Of a stretch of DNA of 45,256 nucleotides, positions 18,401-25,812 are shown one piece after another. Positions within the stretch are counted from its first letter, which is position 1. Each line of letters begins with the position of its first letter. The notes below the pieces were generated by a model that saw nothing but the letters and a program-made list of their open reading frames with translations, made no database searches and was not told the origin of the DNA. This DNA is from UBA8444 sp964003875 (GTDB lineage: Bacteria > Bacteroidota > Bacteroidia > Flavobacteriales > UBA7312), in the NCBI GenBank assembly GCA_964003875.1, contig CAXFLH010000001.1:1-45256 (forward strand), written 5' to 3'. The translations under genes were made by a program, and so were the position numbers.

Positions 18401-19658
18401 AGTTTGGATAATTAGCAGTGCCAAAAATGCTATTCACTTGATTAATATTTCTTAAAGGTTCACCTTCAGCAAGCATCTGTTGATAAAGTGTATTGTTATC
18501 ATTGTCAGGATACGAAAAGTCAGCATTATCAGAAAATAAAATCGTGTTATACATATCGGACTGAGACTCTCCTAAATCTAAAAAGGCTAAAATATTTCTT
18601 GTGTCTTCAACAGTTCCTGTTTTGTTTGTTACCCAAACCTCGATTTTTGTAATATTTACTGGCGAATTGATAAAAGGTAGCTGTGACATGGCCTCATTAT
18701 ACCTTGACTTAAAGTAATGGGATAGAAAAAAGTGTTTATTGGTTTCGTATTGATCAGCATAGATATCAAAGTCTGTGGTTTGCGCACCCCCTTCAACATC
18801 AATTACTTTAGAATTACTTTTTTGTTGAGAAAAAATAGTAGTTACTGTTGCTCGACCAAATTGCAGTTGTGTTTTTAAACCCAATAAACTTTGACTTCCA
18901 GAAATTAAAGTACCATTTAGAGGTAAGCCTACATTTCCTATTTCGATTTTCTTTATTATTTCATCTTCTTCGCCTTCATATTCCAGCTTGATCTTGTTGT
19001 CAAAATCAAAAATTGCTTCAGTATTGTAATTGGTATTGAGTTGGAGTTTATCACCAATTTTACCGATGACATTCATTTGTATTTTTTGCTTGAAGTCAAA
19101 GCTTGTATTACTTTGTTTATCTATTGGCAAAGCATTATTTTCGGTCTTGTTGTGCTTAATAGAAAATATCAGTTCAGCTGAGCCTTGAGGCCTAATATCT
19201 ACCGTACTATTTCCAAATATCTTATCAAAAATCTCTCCTCCTATGTCTATACTCAAAGGACCTTTATTGGTGTTATCTCCACTAAGCGAAGGGTTTGAAG
19301 TTTTTTCTTTCCAATAGTCTGATATAGATTGTCTAGAATTGTAATTATCGTATTCTTCGGCACTCAGAAATGTAGGGTTTGAAAGTCTAAAACCATTTAT
19401 TTTTTGCTCTACACTGTAAAGCTTTGACTCAGGGTCGTACTCCAATTGAGGCTGTAGGTTAGCGGGAGGATTTAGGTAAAAACCGCTAATCGGATTATCT
19501 AGTGGATTATCCCATGGATTATTTTCTGGCATCTGAAAGATTAGGCTATCATTAGTAGACTGAGAAAATGAAAATTTACTCAGCACTAAAAACAAGAAAA
19601 AGCACCAAAGTGCTTGTTTATGTATTGCCTTATTTTGAAACACTATAAATCCATTCAA
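12498..19658 (-). CDS. sprA: T9SS translocon protein SprA (Sov)
   Basis: At 2386 residues this is by far the largest gene here and matches the size of SprA/Sov, the giant 36-strand outer-membrane barrel that is the protein-conducting channel of the type IX secretion system and is needed for gliding in Flavobacterium. It has an N-terminal hydrophobic export signal (about residues 16-32, WCFFLFLVLSKFSFSQ). Family-typical stretches include DIGGEIFDKIFGNSTVDIRP near residue 140, DFEASSTGIDIKNPGAWFLA around residue 820, and DGLRDVDERTFFD. The C-terminus ends in an amphipathic final strand (GGFSVRFTLAQ). It follows ruvA by 14 bases. The two CTD proteins encoded at 22.6 and 23.7 kb are probable substrates. 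Confidence 0.96.
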   Translation of the reverse strand: MNGFIVFQNKAIHKQALWCFFLFLVLSKFSFSQSTNDSLIFQMPENNPWDNPLDNPISGFYLNPPANLQPQLEYDPESKLYSVEQKINGFRLSNPTFLSAEEYDNYNSRQSISDYWKEKTSNPSLSGDNTNKGPLSIDIGGEIFDKIFGNSTVDIRPQGSAELIFSIKHNKTENNALPIDKQSNTSFDFKQKIQMNVIGKIGDKLQLNTNYNTEAIFDFDNKIKLEYEGEEDEIIKKIEIGNVGLPLNGTLISGSQSLLGLKTQLQFGRATVTTIFSQQKSNSKVIDVEGGAQTTDFDIYADQYETNKHFFLSHYFKSRYNEAMSQLPFINSPVNITKIEVWVTNKTGTVEDTRNILAFLDLGESQSDMYNTILFSDNADFSYPDNDNNTLYQQMLAEGEPLRNINQVNSIFGTANYPNFLGSQDYEKLERARLLSPTEYTFHPQLGYISLNNIIGPDEVLAVAFQYTIGNELYQVGEFSSNGPSAPSSLFVKLLKNLSFSPQLPNWDLMMKNIYSLGAYNVSPTEFYLDVVFENTRDNGTITNYIPEENLTDKPIINLLRLDQLNAQQERKADGIFDFLPGITIITSNGKIIFPVREPFGEDLRDKFSNNDIASNYVYDVLYDSTLTIAQQFPEYNKFRIKGSYQSESGAEIYLGVFSIEQGSVVVTAGGLRLEEGQDFTVNYSMGKVNIINDGILLSGTPIRISVESNTFGLQQKTLVGTHLDYRISDDFMLGGTILNLTEKPYTKKVNSGDEPISNTIWGLDGTYRRESSLLTKIVDFLPLLETKEKSMLTAQGEFAHLIPGHQRAIGENGTAYIDDFEASSTGIDIKNPGAWFLASLPNDPDLFPESALGNQSPRLGNLNSGANRALLSWYNIDPVFYRNTNNTPRHIADDEVQLSNHNVREVLEKEVFPNRDPQYATQVSNLPVFNLSYNPSKRGPYNFDTENITTSGLLLNPENRWAGIMRKLETTDFELQNIEFVEFWIMDPFNDDSENQSGGNLIMNLGNVSEDVLKDGFKSFENGLPSSDVVENVDDESSVWGRMPTTFALTNSFDVDAESRQYQDVGLDGLRDVDERTFFDTAYIQKIESNYGVNSNAYSLASTDPSSDNYTYFLGDNLDNESASILKRYEYFSGIDGNSAIPNPLPTMSTTIPNTEDINFDNTLNESESYYHYNIPLFPGMQIGDSYITDIQETEAKTPTGDRTIKWYQFKIPVQQPDKTVGSIRDFKSIRFIRMLLKDFDQPIVMRFATLELVRGEWRRYNFSLKTEGEYVPNDNASNTSFDVSVVNIEENAEKIPVPYVLPPGIEQEVDNTTTYVRRQNEQSLVLKVCDLEDGDSRAAYKTFNNDFRNYKRLKMYVHAEPSGEIESALQDGDLSLFVRLGTDFNDNYYEYEIPLKVTPWGVSRLDDQLIWPVENELNITFEQLLDAKQERNKAIRDGIHNSSTDPFSGTDKQITVVGNPNISMVKTIMLGVRNPRKGDFNSTINDDGTSKCGEIWLNELRLTDFDERGGYAANGRINARLADFANVNLTGSMSTIGFGSIDQSLTARQKYDAYQYDFSSTFALGNFFGEKAAIKIPMYVGVSEAIQNPQYNPLDPDITLKASLDELQSNEEKEELKEIAQDLTKRKSINFTNVRKNKSSSSGKKAKIYDIENLSATYSRNETFSRNVNLKERTTVSTKASLNYTYSSKPKNIKPFQKVKLFKNKYFALLKDFNFYTLPKSISFQTDLDRYYNKTQFRNINNPDFTLPPYYNKAFVWNRNYSIKYDLTRTLKTEFKVRNSASIDEPDGELVKSDSYYQEKKDSIWNNILNFGRPTLYHHSLNASYNVPLNKFPLTSWINLNTKYVANYDWLAAPLSLQSLGNTIQNSNNKQINSTFNFGQLYNKVPFLKKLNRTGPSVGVRGRGSSRETIRLPNQASDTVKVSFKEIANTLLKTTLLVKNLSISYRQNQGVVLPGFNKKPHFFGQDWDAMAPGIPFALGSQNIDIRELSSQGGWLTSSTNLNQFFKLTNSETLNLRGTLEPFKGFRIELTANRTKTNNVQEIYRFDSDLGDYDSFNSIENGSHSISFISWNSAFIKDDDNYSNATFQQFRQNREIIANRLADSNPYDNSIVDSTGYPLGYQSTSQEVLIPAFLAAYSGKNASSVGLNNFPNIPLPNWRINFDGLRNLKWIKKRMNNIVLSHSYQSTYSVGNYVTSLDYEAGFDEWPNAINEATLNYYDKYEINQVTLRETLNPLFKIDLTFKNSMTARLEIKKERTLSLGLSNNQLTDRSSDEWIIGTGYRIKELAFNVRAAGRQRKISSDLDLKLDFSLRSNKVVIRKIEENQEEITGGNSVITLKFTADYVVSSRFNLRLFYDKVMTNPYVSNTFPSAITNGGFSVRFTLAQ

Positions 19659-19672
19659 TTAGAGAATGATCT

Positions 19673-20254
19673 CTACATTTTTTTAAGTACACGTTTAACC
19701 AATTCTTCGACCTCTACACTTCCATCTTCTTGTAGTTCATTATCAATGTATTTTTCAATACTGTTTTTTGAAAACCCAAGCATGGTTAATGCCGATAACG
19801 CTTCTTCTCGAATAGTATTGTATGAAGTTGAGGAAGAATTTGCGCTTATTCCAAGTTTAGCAATTTTGTCTTTCAAATCTAGAATGATACGCTGTGCTGT
19901 TTTTCCACCAATTCCCTTTACTCCTTGTAAAACGCTGACGTTTTCTGTAACTATTGCTTGTTGTATCTCGTGAGGGGTTAATGAAGACAGTATCATCTGT
20001 GCTGTGTTAGGTCCTACTCCAGAAACAGAAATAAGTAGACGAAATAATTCACGCTCGTCTTTATCGAAAAAACCATAAAGAGTATGGGCATCTTCTTTAA
20101 TCGACAAATGAGTAAAAAGCATACAATGCTCATCATTAGATAACTTGGAAAAGGTTTGTAATGATATTCTCAAGAAATAACCTATCCCATTACAATCAAT
20201 AATGACAAATGAAGGGTTTTTCTCTACTAATTTTCCATGAATGTGTGTAATCAT
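19673..20254 (-). CDS. ruvA: Holliday junction branch migration protein RuvA
   Basis: This 193-residue protein has the three RuvA domains: an N-terminal OB fold (MITHIHGKLVEKNPSFVIID), a central helix-hairpin-helix pair (SVSGVGPNTAQMILSSL and LQGVKGIGGKTAQRIILDLK) that binds the junction backbone, and a C-terminal domain that contacts RuvB. Its start overlaps the maeB stop by four bases. Its partner ruvB is also in the window, about 11 kb away in a different operon; ruvC is not seen. This order (maeB-ruvA-sprA) is a known Flavobacteriia arrangement. Confidence 0.97.
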   Translation of the reverse strand: MITHIHGKLVEKNPSFVIIDCNGIGYFLRISLQTFSKLSNDEHCMLFTHLSIKEDAHTLYGFFDKDERELFRLLISVSGVGPNTAQMILSSLTPHEIQQAIVTENVSVLQGVKGIGGKTAQRIILDLKDKIAKLGISANSSSTSYNTIREEALSALTMLGFSKNSIEKYIDNELQEDGSVEVEELVKRVLKKM

Positions 20255-22521
20255 TTTCTTTTTGTTTGAGCATCAATAACGGCAATAGTTACCATATTTA
20301 CAATTTCACGTACCGAGCAACCAAGTTGTAAAATATGGACAGGCTTTTTCATACCAATCAAAATAGGTCCTATCGCTTCTACATCGTCAAATTCTTGCAT
20401 TAACTTATAGGCTATATTTCCAGATTCTAGGTTGGGGAAGATAAGCGTATTAGCATTCTCTTTTAAATCAGAAAAGGGGAAAATTTGCTCTCTCTTTTCT
20501 TTATTCAAAGCAAAATCTGCCTGTATTTCTCCGTCTACCGATAAATTTGGCTCTGCGTCATTTATTATTTTTAAGGCTTCCGTTATTTTGGCAACCTTTG
20601 AATTCATTGATGAGCCAAAATTGGAATATGACAACAGTGCTATTCTTGGAAATACATTAAATCGGCGTACTGTTTTAGCAGTTAGCATCGCAATATTAGC
20701 TAACTCCTGTGCCGTAGGGTTAATATTTATGGTAGTGTCTGCTAAAAATAGAGTTCCTTTTTTAGTGTTAAGGATAAACATACCAGCGACCTTATCCACT
20801 CCATCTTCAGTTCCTATAATTTGTAAGGCCGGGCGTAATGTACTAGGATAATTTCTACTTATTCCTGAAATAAAAGCGTCAGCCATGCCTTGATCAACCA
20901 TCATTGAGCCAAAATAATTTCTCTCACGCATCAGCTTTTGTGCTTCTGGTAGCGCCATTCCTTTGCGTTTGCGTTTCTCAAAAAGAATCTGTCCAAATTG
21001 ATTCCTCCTTTCCCTTTGCTCATCACTCTTAGGGTCTAGTATCTGAACGTCATCTAAATCTAAAACATTATCCTCAATAAGCTGTCTTATTCTGCCTTCC
21101 CTACCTAATAAAATTGGAATAGCAATACCTTCATCTTTAACTTCTTGAGCAGCTTTCAAAATTTTATAATGCTCGGCTTCTGCAAAGACAATACGCTTGG
21201 GGTTTCTTTTAGCCTTAGTAGTAATTCTTCTGACTAGTTTATTGTCTAAACCCAATCGTTTATTCAATTCTTGGGCATAAGCTTCAAAATTCGAAATTTT
21301 CTTTTGAGCCACTCCAGACTCTATGGCTGCTTTTGCTACTGCTGGAGCTACTACCGATATCAATCGATTATCAAGAGGTTTTGGAATAATATATTCTGGA
21401 CCAAAGGTGATAACTTTTTCTCCATAGGCTAAATTAACTGTATCGGGAACTACTTCTTTAGTCAATTCTGCGATACTACGAACTGCCGCTAATTTCATCT
21501 CTTCATTAATGCTTGTTGCTCTAACATCAAGTGCTCCTCTGAAAATATATGGGAATCCCAAAACATTATTGACCTGATTAGGGTGGTCAGAACGTCCCGT
21601 GGCCATTATGATATCTTCTCTTACAGAAACAGCATTATTGTAAGATATTTCAGGGTCAGGGTTTGCCAAAGCAAATACAATAGGTGTTGCAGCCATAGAC
21701 TTAATCATCTCATTAGATACGATGTTTCCTGAAGATAAACCTAGAAAAACATCTGCACCAGTCATTGCCTCATCTAGTGTACGTAAATTTCTATCTGTTG
21801 CAAAGAATGCTTTTTCTTTAGTTAAATTATCTCTGTCATTTCTTATCACACCTTTACTATCAAGCATTATAATATTCGACTTCTTAGCCCCTAGCGAAAG
21901 GTATAATTTGGCGCACGACATAGCAGCAGCACCAGCACCGTTAATGACAATCAGAATAGCATCTATTTTTTTATCAGCAAGTTCAAGGGCATTCAAAAGT
22001 GCAGCAGCAGAAATAATTGCTGTACCGTGCTGATCGTCATGCATTATGGGAATATCTAATTCCTCTTTAAGACGCTTTTCTATTTCAAAACATTCAGGGG
22101 CTTTTATATCCTCTAAATTGATACCTCCGAAGGTTGGCGCAATAGACTTTACAACCTCAACAAATTTATCTACTTCTGAAGCATCAACTTCGATATCGAA
22201 AACGTCTATATCAGCAAAAATCTTGAATAACAATCCTTTCCCTTCCATAACAGGCTTAGACGCCTCAGGGCCGATATCTCCTAAGCCGAGAACAGCAGTT
22301 CCGTTAGTAATTACTGCTACTAAATTGCTTTTTGCAGTGTATTCGTAAACATCATCTTTATTTTCACTGATTTTGACACAAGGTTCAGCAACTCCGGGAG
22401 AATAGGCTAGAGACAAATCACGCTGAGAGCTATGCTTTTTGGTAGGAATAACCTCTATCTTTCCTGGTCGACCTGATTTATGATAATCAAGCGATTCTTG
22501 TTTTCTTCTTCTATTAGACAT
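20251..22521 (-). CDS. maeB: NADP-dependent malic enzyme with phosphate acetyltransferase-like C-terminus
   Basis: This 756-residue protein decarboxylates malate to pyruvate with reduction of NADP. The malic-enzyme half (about residues 1-425) contains SLAYSPGVAEPC, the metal site around IMHDDQHGTAIISAAALLNA, and the dinucleotide-binding region VINGAGAAAMSC. The second half (about 430-756) resembles phosphate acetyltransferase, as in E. coli MaeB, where it senses acetyl-CoA rather than catalysing. The length is normal for this fused form. It leads the ruvA-sprA run. Its start is 32 bases from the terminator of the gene upstream, and I see no TAnnTTTG box there. Confidence 0.95.
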   Translation of the reverse strand: MSNRRRKQESLDYHKSGRPGKIEVIPTKKHSSQRDLSLAYSPGVAEPCVKISENKDDVYEYTAKSNLVAVITNGTAVLGLGDIGPEASKPVMEGKGLLFKIFADIDVFDIEVDASEVDKFVEVVKSIAPTFGGINLEDIKAPECFEIEKRLKEELDIPIMHDDQHGTAIISAAALLNALELADKKIDAILIVINGAGAAAMSCAKLYLSLGAKKSNIIMLDSKGVIRNDRDNLTKEKAFFATDRNLRTLDEAMTGADVFLGLSSGNIVSNEMIKSMAATPIVFALANPDPEISYNNAVSVREDIIMATGRSDHPNQVNNVLGFPYIFRGALDVRATSINEEMKLAAVRSIAELTKEVVPDTVNLAYGEKVITFGPEYIIPKPLDNRLISVVAPAVAKAAIESGVAQKKISNFEAYAQELNKRLGLDNKLVRRITTKAKRNPKRIVFAEAEHYKILKAAQEVKDEGIAIPILLGREGRIRQLIEDNVLDLDDVQILDPKSDEQRERRNQFGQILFEKRKRKGMALPEAQKLMRERNYFGSMMVDQGMADAFISGISRNYPSTLRPALQIIGTEDGVDKVAGMFILNTKKGTLFLADTTININPTAQELANIAMLTAKTVRRFNVFPRIALLSYSNFGSSMNSKVAKITEALKIINDAEPNLSVDGEIQADFALNKEKREQIFPFSDLKENANTLIFPNLESGNIAYKLMQEFDDVEAIGPILIGMKKPVHILQLGCSVREIVNMVTIAVIDAQTKRK

Positions 22522-22554
22522 ACGTTTTCTTAGAATAAGCTCGTAAAATTAAAC

Positions 22555-22584
22555 AAAAAAAACCGGCACAAAGACCGGTTTTTT
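22555..22584 (-). terminator. Rho-independent terminator after the small T9SS cargo gene
   Basis: AAAAAACCGG and CCGGTTTTTT form a ten-base-pair stem with an eight-base loop, followed by a T-run on the minus strand. It lies 18 bases after the stop at 22603 and isolates that gene from maeB. Confidence 0.88.
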
Positions 22585-22602
22585 AAATTTATATTAAATC
22601 GC

Positions 22603-23313
22603 TTATTTGCTAACAACTAAACGCTTCATTGTTTTTAACTGTCCATTAACTGATATATTAGCAAAATACAAACCTGCCTTAGTATCACTCACATCAAATT
22701 TAATCGTGCCACTCTGATTACTAATATTTTCTTTACGAATCACATTTCCAAGCATATCAGTTACTACAATCTCAGCAGCATCAGAATAATTTAGACTGTA
22801 ATCTAAAAAAGCTGTCGAAGACGTAGGGTTTGGGTGAAATTCTGAAAAAGAAGTAACACTAAAATTTTCTTCAACAGAGGTTGGATCTACGTTGTAGTAA
22901 ACAATTGTACAAGCTGAATCAGATGGGTTAGCTTCATTAAAAGCACAATACTTTACAGAAGCAGAGGCTGGCTTATAACCTTTATTGTCATAATGTACCT
23001 GAAAGCTGTTCTCATCAACCTCTTGTGGAGAAAAGGTCTTTGCATCAGGGGAAACACTTGTTTGAGAGCCATAACAAGCATTCCAACAAAAATAATTCTC
23101 AGTTCCTAGTGATTGATTAAGCGTTTGCCTGGAAACGAAAATGTTAATCGTAGCATCAGAGATGTTTCTGACTGTAATCTCAGTACCAATATCACCAATC
23201 AATGTTGTACAACAACTAGGATCAACATTTTTTTTATGAGCCTCAACGCTAATACTCTGAGAGAAAACTGATAAAGAGAGTAAAAGTGATGATATTATTA
23301 GTAAATTTTTCAT
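22603..23313 (-). CDS. Secreted protein with T9SS type A sorting domain
   Basis: This is a 236-residue protein. Residues 1-18 are a signal peptide (LLLSLSVFSQ). The middle domain (about 20-140) is cysteine-rich, with SCCTT, FCWNACYG, YCAF and SACT, and resembles an immunoglobulin-like domain common in Bacteroidota surface proteins. Residues about 160-236 are a type A CTD, beginning SEFHPNPTSSTAFLDY and ending GQLKTMKRLVVSK. The CTD directs export through the T9SS and attachment to the cell surface. It is divergent from the thioredoxin-fold T9SS protein at 23680, with its own promoter and terminator. Its function is unknown; the paired cysteines suggest disulfides. Confidence 0.88.
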   Translation of the reverse strand: MKNLLIISSLLLSLSVFSQSISVEAHKKNVDPSCCTTLIGDIGTEITVRNISDATINIFVSRQTLNQSLGTENYFCWNACYGSQTSVSPDAKTFSPQEVDENSFQVHYDNKGYKPASASVKYCAFNEANPSDSACTIVYYNVDPTSVEENFSVTSFSEFHPNPTSSTAFLDYSLNYSDAAEIVVTDMLGNVIRKENISNQSGTIKFDVSDTKAGLYFANISVNGQLKTMKRLVVSK

Positions 23314-23342
23314 ATAAATCTATGTGTTTAATTTATTCATTA

Positions 23343-23350
23343 CAAATATA
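23343..23350 (-). promoter_or_regulatory. -7 promoter element for the T9SS cargo gene
   Basis: TATATTTG on the minus strand is an exact TAnnTTTG match about 30 bases before the start at 23313. A weak TTAG lies about 20 bases further upstream, where the -33 box is expected. Confidence 0.6.
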
Positions 23351-23389
23351 GTAAAAACATACTAAACTAATTAGCGATATAGCTAGGGA

Positions 23390-23497
23390 ATGAACACGCT
23401 TGAAGACGTAAGAAAATACTTTAGCTCAAGCTTTGAGCTTTCAAAAGAGCTAACTTGTAGTTTATTTGGCAGTCCCATATTAAGTGATATATTGTGA
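23390..23497 (+). other. Possible 35-residue ORF or small-RNA region in the divergent intergenic region
   Basis: The 366 bases between 23313 and 23680 hold no ordinary gene. An ATG at 23390 opens a 35-codon frame starting MNTLEDVRKYFSSSFELSKE and ending SPILSDIL before TGA. Inside it is a hairpin, AGCTCAA-GCT-TTGAGCT. A strong terminator follows 20 bases later with no other gene to serve. The region is therefore either a microprotein gene or an untranslated small RNA. I found no TAnnTTTG box on the plus strand ahead of it, and I recognise no family. Confidence 0.35.
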
Positions 23498-23517
23498 TTA
23501 TCTGATTTAATAACTTT

Positions 23518-23544
23518 AAAAATAGCCTTCGGGCTATTTTTTTT
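23518..23544 (+). terminator. Orphan rho-independent terminator with TTCG tetraloop
   Basis: The stem AATAGCC/GGCTATT closes a TTCG tetraloop and is followed by eight T on the plus strand. A shorter T-run on the other side could make it bidirectional. The nearest annotated plus-strand gene starts downstream and the minus-strand gene starts upstream, so no known gene ends here. Confidence 0.85.
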
Positions 23545-23647
23545 GTCAACTATTCTATTTTTAATATTATCTAATCATCTGTTAAGTGAAACTGTAAGAT
23601 AGAATAAAATCAACAACGTAATTGACGTAATTAAAATTAAATTTTCT

Positions 23648-23655
23648 TAAATTTG
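23648..23655 (+). promoter_or_regulatory. -7 promoter element for the thioredoxin/T9SS cassette
   Basis: TAAATTTG matches TAnnTTTG and ends 24 bases before the start at 23680. A TTG at 23622-23624 lies 23 bases upstream of it, slightly wider than the usual -33 spacing. Confidence 0.6.
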
Positions 23656-23679
23656 CGAATCTAACAAAACAATTCATTT

Positions 23680-25230
23680 ATGACTAACTTTATCAAAAAC
23701 CTACTCATAGTTTTATTTTTATCGACTTCATTTATTGCATCGGCTCAACTTCCTGATGGCTCGATTGCACCTGACTTTACAACTACAGACGTCAATGGAA
23801 ATGAACACAGACTATATGATTACTTAGACAACGGATACACAGTAATACTAGATATTAGTGCCACATGGTGTCAACCTTGCTGGAACTATCACACAGGTGG
23901 TACATTTGAAGAAATATGGGAAGCTCACGGCCCAGCTGGAGAGCCAGGCGTAAGTCCAAACACTACAGACGATGTAATGATTCTCTGGTTTGAAGGAGAT
24001 CCAGGTACTGCTCTTAGTGAATTGGAAAATAGTAATTTTGGAAACTGGTTAGCACCAAATGGAAATGAAGTATATTTCCCAATAAGTAATGACAACAATA
24101 TTGCCAACTTGTACGATCTACCTTATTGGCCAATTATTTACACTATTTGTCCTAACAGAACCCTTACAGAGTCTGGTCAATTGTCAGCATCAGCACACTA
24201 TAACAACTTAGCAAACTGCCCTTCAGAAACTGAAGGAACCAATGCTGCTTTGCTAAATATTGATACTGATATTCTTCCTAACGGATGTGAATCAAGTGCA
24301 TCAGGAAATTTCTCAGTTGTTGTTCAAAATATGGGAACAAATAACCTAACTTCTTTTAGTGTTGAAATAAGTGCTAACGGACAGACTATCGCGTCAGAAG
24401 AATTCAACGGAAATCTAAATACTTTCGAAACAACGACTATCAATTTTGGAAACATTACTGTTGATGTAGAAACGATTGAAGTAAATATTACTTCTTCTGA
24501 TGACAATGCCGATGATAACTCCATGTCTCACTCTGTTGATTTTTCAACTGGTCAGTCTTCTCAGATGGTTAAAGTAAACCTACTTACTGACAACTATGGT
24601 AACGAAACCTATATGCAAATTACTGACGAAAACAATAACGTTATTTGGTTTGAAGGAAATGAAGCTGTTGCTGGAATGGTAGGGACCGGTCAATTAGCAC
24701 CTGCTGATGCAACTAATCCCTTAGGAAACAATCAAATGTATTCGTGGGACGTCACACTTCCAACTACAGGATGTTTTAAATTTGAAATAACTGATTATTA
24801 TGGTGATGGCTTAGCAGCTTCAACTAATACAAGCGGTGGTGTTGATGGAGATTGGTCTATTGAGGATAACAACGGTATCATCATTTCTCAACAAACCGTT
24901 CAGAATTTTGAAAACGAAGATGATACCTATTTTGAAAACACTGAAGCTGGAACATCATCAATTGACGAAAATGACAACTTTGGTTTTGCTATCTATCCAA
25001 ACCCTATGAACTCTAATGCGACAATAAAGGTTAACCTTTCTGAAAGTTCAGATGTTAGGTTAGATGTTGTTAATATACTTGGAGAAGTAAATCTTTCCAG
25101 AACATTTGGATTAAATGTAGGAAATAATTCTATTGATCTAGACGTTAGCAATTTAACTAGTGGTATTTATTTTGCTCACATTACTGCAAATGGTGAAACA
25201 AAAACTATGAAAATCACAGTTACTAGATAA
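23680..25230 (+). CDS. T9SS-sorted multidomain protein with thioredoxin-like domain
   Basis: This is a 516-residue protein. Residues 1-23 are a signal peptide ending IASAQ. Residues about 27-180 are a redoxin/TlpA-like domain with the active site WCQPCW (C64, C67). About 185-285 looks like an immunoglobulin/CARDB-like domain. About 290-410 is a beta-rich domain with DYYGDG, a motif frequent in Bacteroidota surface proteins. Residues about 435-516 are a type A CTD (FAIYPNPMNSNATIKV ... TVTR). It should therefore be a redox-active or thiol-binding protein placed on the cell surface by SprA. A strong terminator follows, but four related envelope genes continue downstream on the same strand. Confidence 0.88.
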   Translation: MTNFIKNLLIVLFLSTSFIASAQLPDGSIAPDFTTTDVNGNEHRLYDYLDNGYTVILDISATWCQPCWNYHTGGTFEEIWEAHGPAGEPGVSPNTTDDVMILWFEGDPGTALSELENSNFGNWLAPNGNEVYFPISNDNNIANLYDLPYWPIIYTICPNRTLTESGQLSASAHYNNLANCPSETEGTNAALLNIDTDILPNGCESSASGNFSVVVQNMGTNNLTSFSVEISANGQTIASEEFNGNLNTFETTTINFGNITVDVETIEVNITSSDDNADDNSMSHSVDFSTGQSSQMVKVNLLTDNYGNETYMQITDENNNVIWFEGNEAVAGMVGTGQLAPADATNPLGNNQMYSWDVTLPTTGCFKFEITDYYGDGLAASTNTSGGVDGDWSIEDNNGIIISQQTVQNFENEDDTYFENTEAGTSSIDENDNFGFAIYPNPMNSNATIKVNLSESSDVRLDVVNILGEVNLSRTFGLNVGNNSIDLDVSNLTSGIYFAHITANGETKTMKITVTR

Positions 25231-25250
25231 AGGATAATTTGCTCAAAACA

Positions 25251-25294
25251 AAAAAGGTCAGTAGATTAGCCTAACTAATTTACTGACCTTTTTT
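25251..25294 (+). terminator. Rho-independent terminator after the T9SS thioredoxin gene
   Basis: AAAAAGGTCAGTA pairs with TACTGACCTTTTTT, and the loop itself contains ATTAG/CTAAT, so the hairpin extends nearly to its tip. It lies 20 bases after the stop at 25230 and separates this gene from the tlpA-like gene. Confidence 0.85.
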
Positions 25295-25317
25295 AATGCT
25301 TTAAAACTAAAAATACT

Positions 25318-25809
25318 ATGAAAAAATTATTGATTTTTACCGCTTTTTTATCTTTCACTTTACTCTCTTTTTCTCAAAATAGAACTTTGCCAAAAGTAGA
25401 CTTGAAAACACTTGACAATAATACTTTTAACACTTCTGACTTCGATAATAATGGCAAACCTATTGTTATTAGCTTTTGGGCAACTTGGTGTAAACCTTGT
25501 ATCAAAGAGTTAAACAATATTGCCGAAGTTTATGAAGATTGGCAAGACGAAACAGGTGTTAAAGTCATTGCAATTTCTATTGACGATGCTAGAAATATGA
25601 GTAAAGTAAAACCTAAAGTAAATGCCTTGTTATGGGATTACGAAGTTTATTGCGACCCTAACAGCGACCTTAAAAGAGCTATGGGTGTTGGCTCAGTCCC
25701 ACACACTTTTTTACTCAATGAAAATAAAGAAATCGTTTATCAACACACTGGCTATAAAGATGGTGACGAATACGATTTATTCAAAAAAATAGAAGCCTTA
25801 TCAAAATAA
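25318..25809 (+). CDS. TlpA-family thiol-disulfide oxidoreductase
   Basis: This 163-residue protein has a signal peptide (residues 1-20, LSFTLLSFSQ) and one thioredoxin-fold domain of the TlpA/ResA type. The active site is FWATWCKPC (C58, C61), and the cis-proline loop is GVGSVPHTFLL near residue 126. It would act in the periplasm, reducing or exchanging disulfides. It has no CTD, unlike the gene before it, so it should stay periplasmic. The DUF6029-like gene starts three bases after its stop. Haem-ligation or c-type cytochrome genes are not adjacent, so a CcmG-like role is not supported by context. Confidence 0.9.
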   Translation: MKKLLIFTAFLSFTLLSFSQNRTLPKVDLKTLDNNTFNTSDFDNNGKPIVISFWATWCKPCIKELNNIAEVYEDWQDETGVKVIAISIDDARNMSKVKPKVNALLWDYEVYCDPNSDLKRAMGVGSVPHTFLLNENKEIVYQHTGYKDGDEYDLFKKIEALSK

Positions 25810-25812
25810 ATT

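Noticed and set aside
20432..20851. A 139-codon plus-strand open frame opposite maeB.
   Set aside because: It lies wholly inside the phosphate-acetyltransferase-like half of maeB, has no recognisable domain and no start context.
23314..23679. A tRNA gene or riboswitch in the longest intergenic region.
   Set aside because: I found no cloverleaf, CCA end or known aptamer pattern; only two promoters, a small hairpin and a terminator can be supported.
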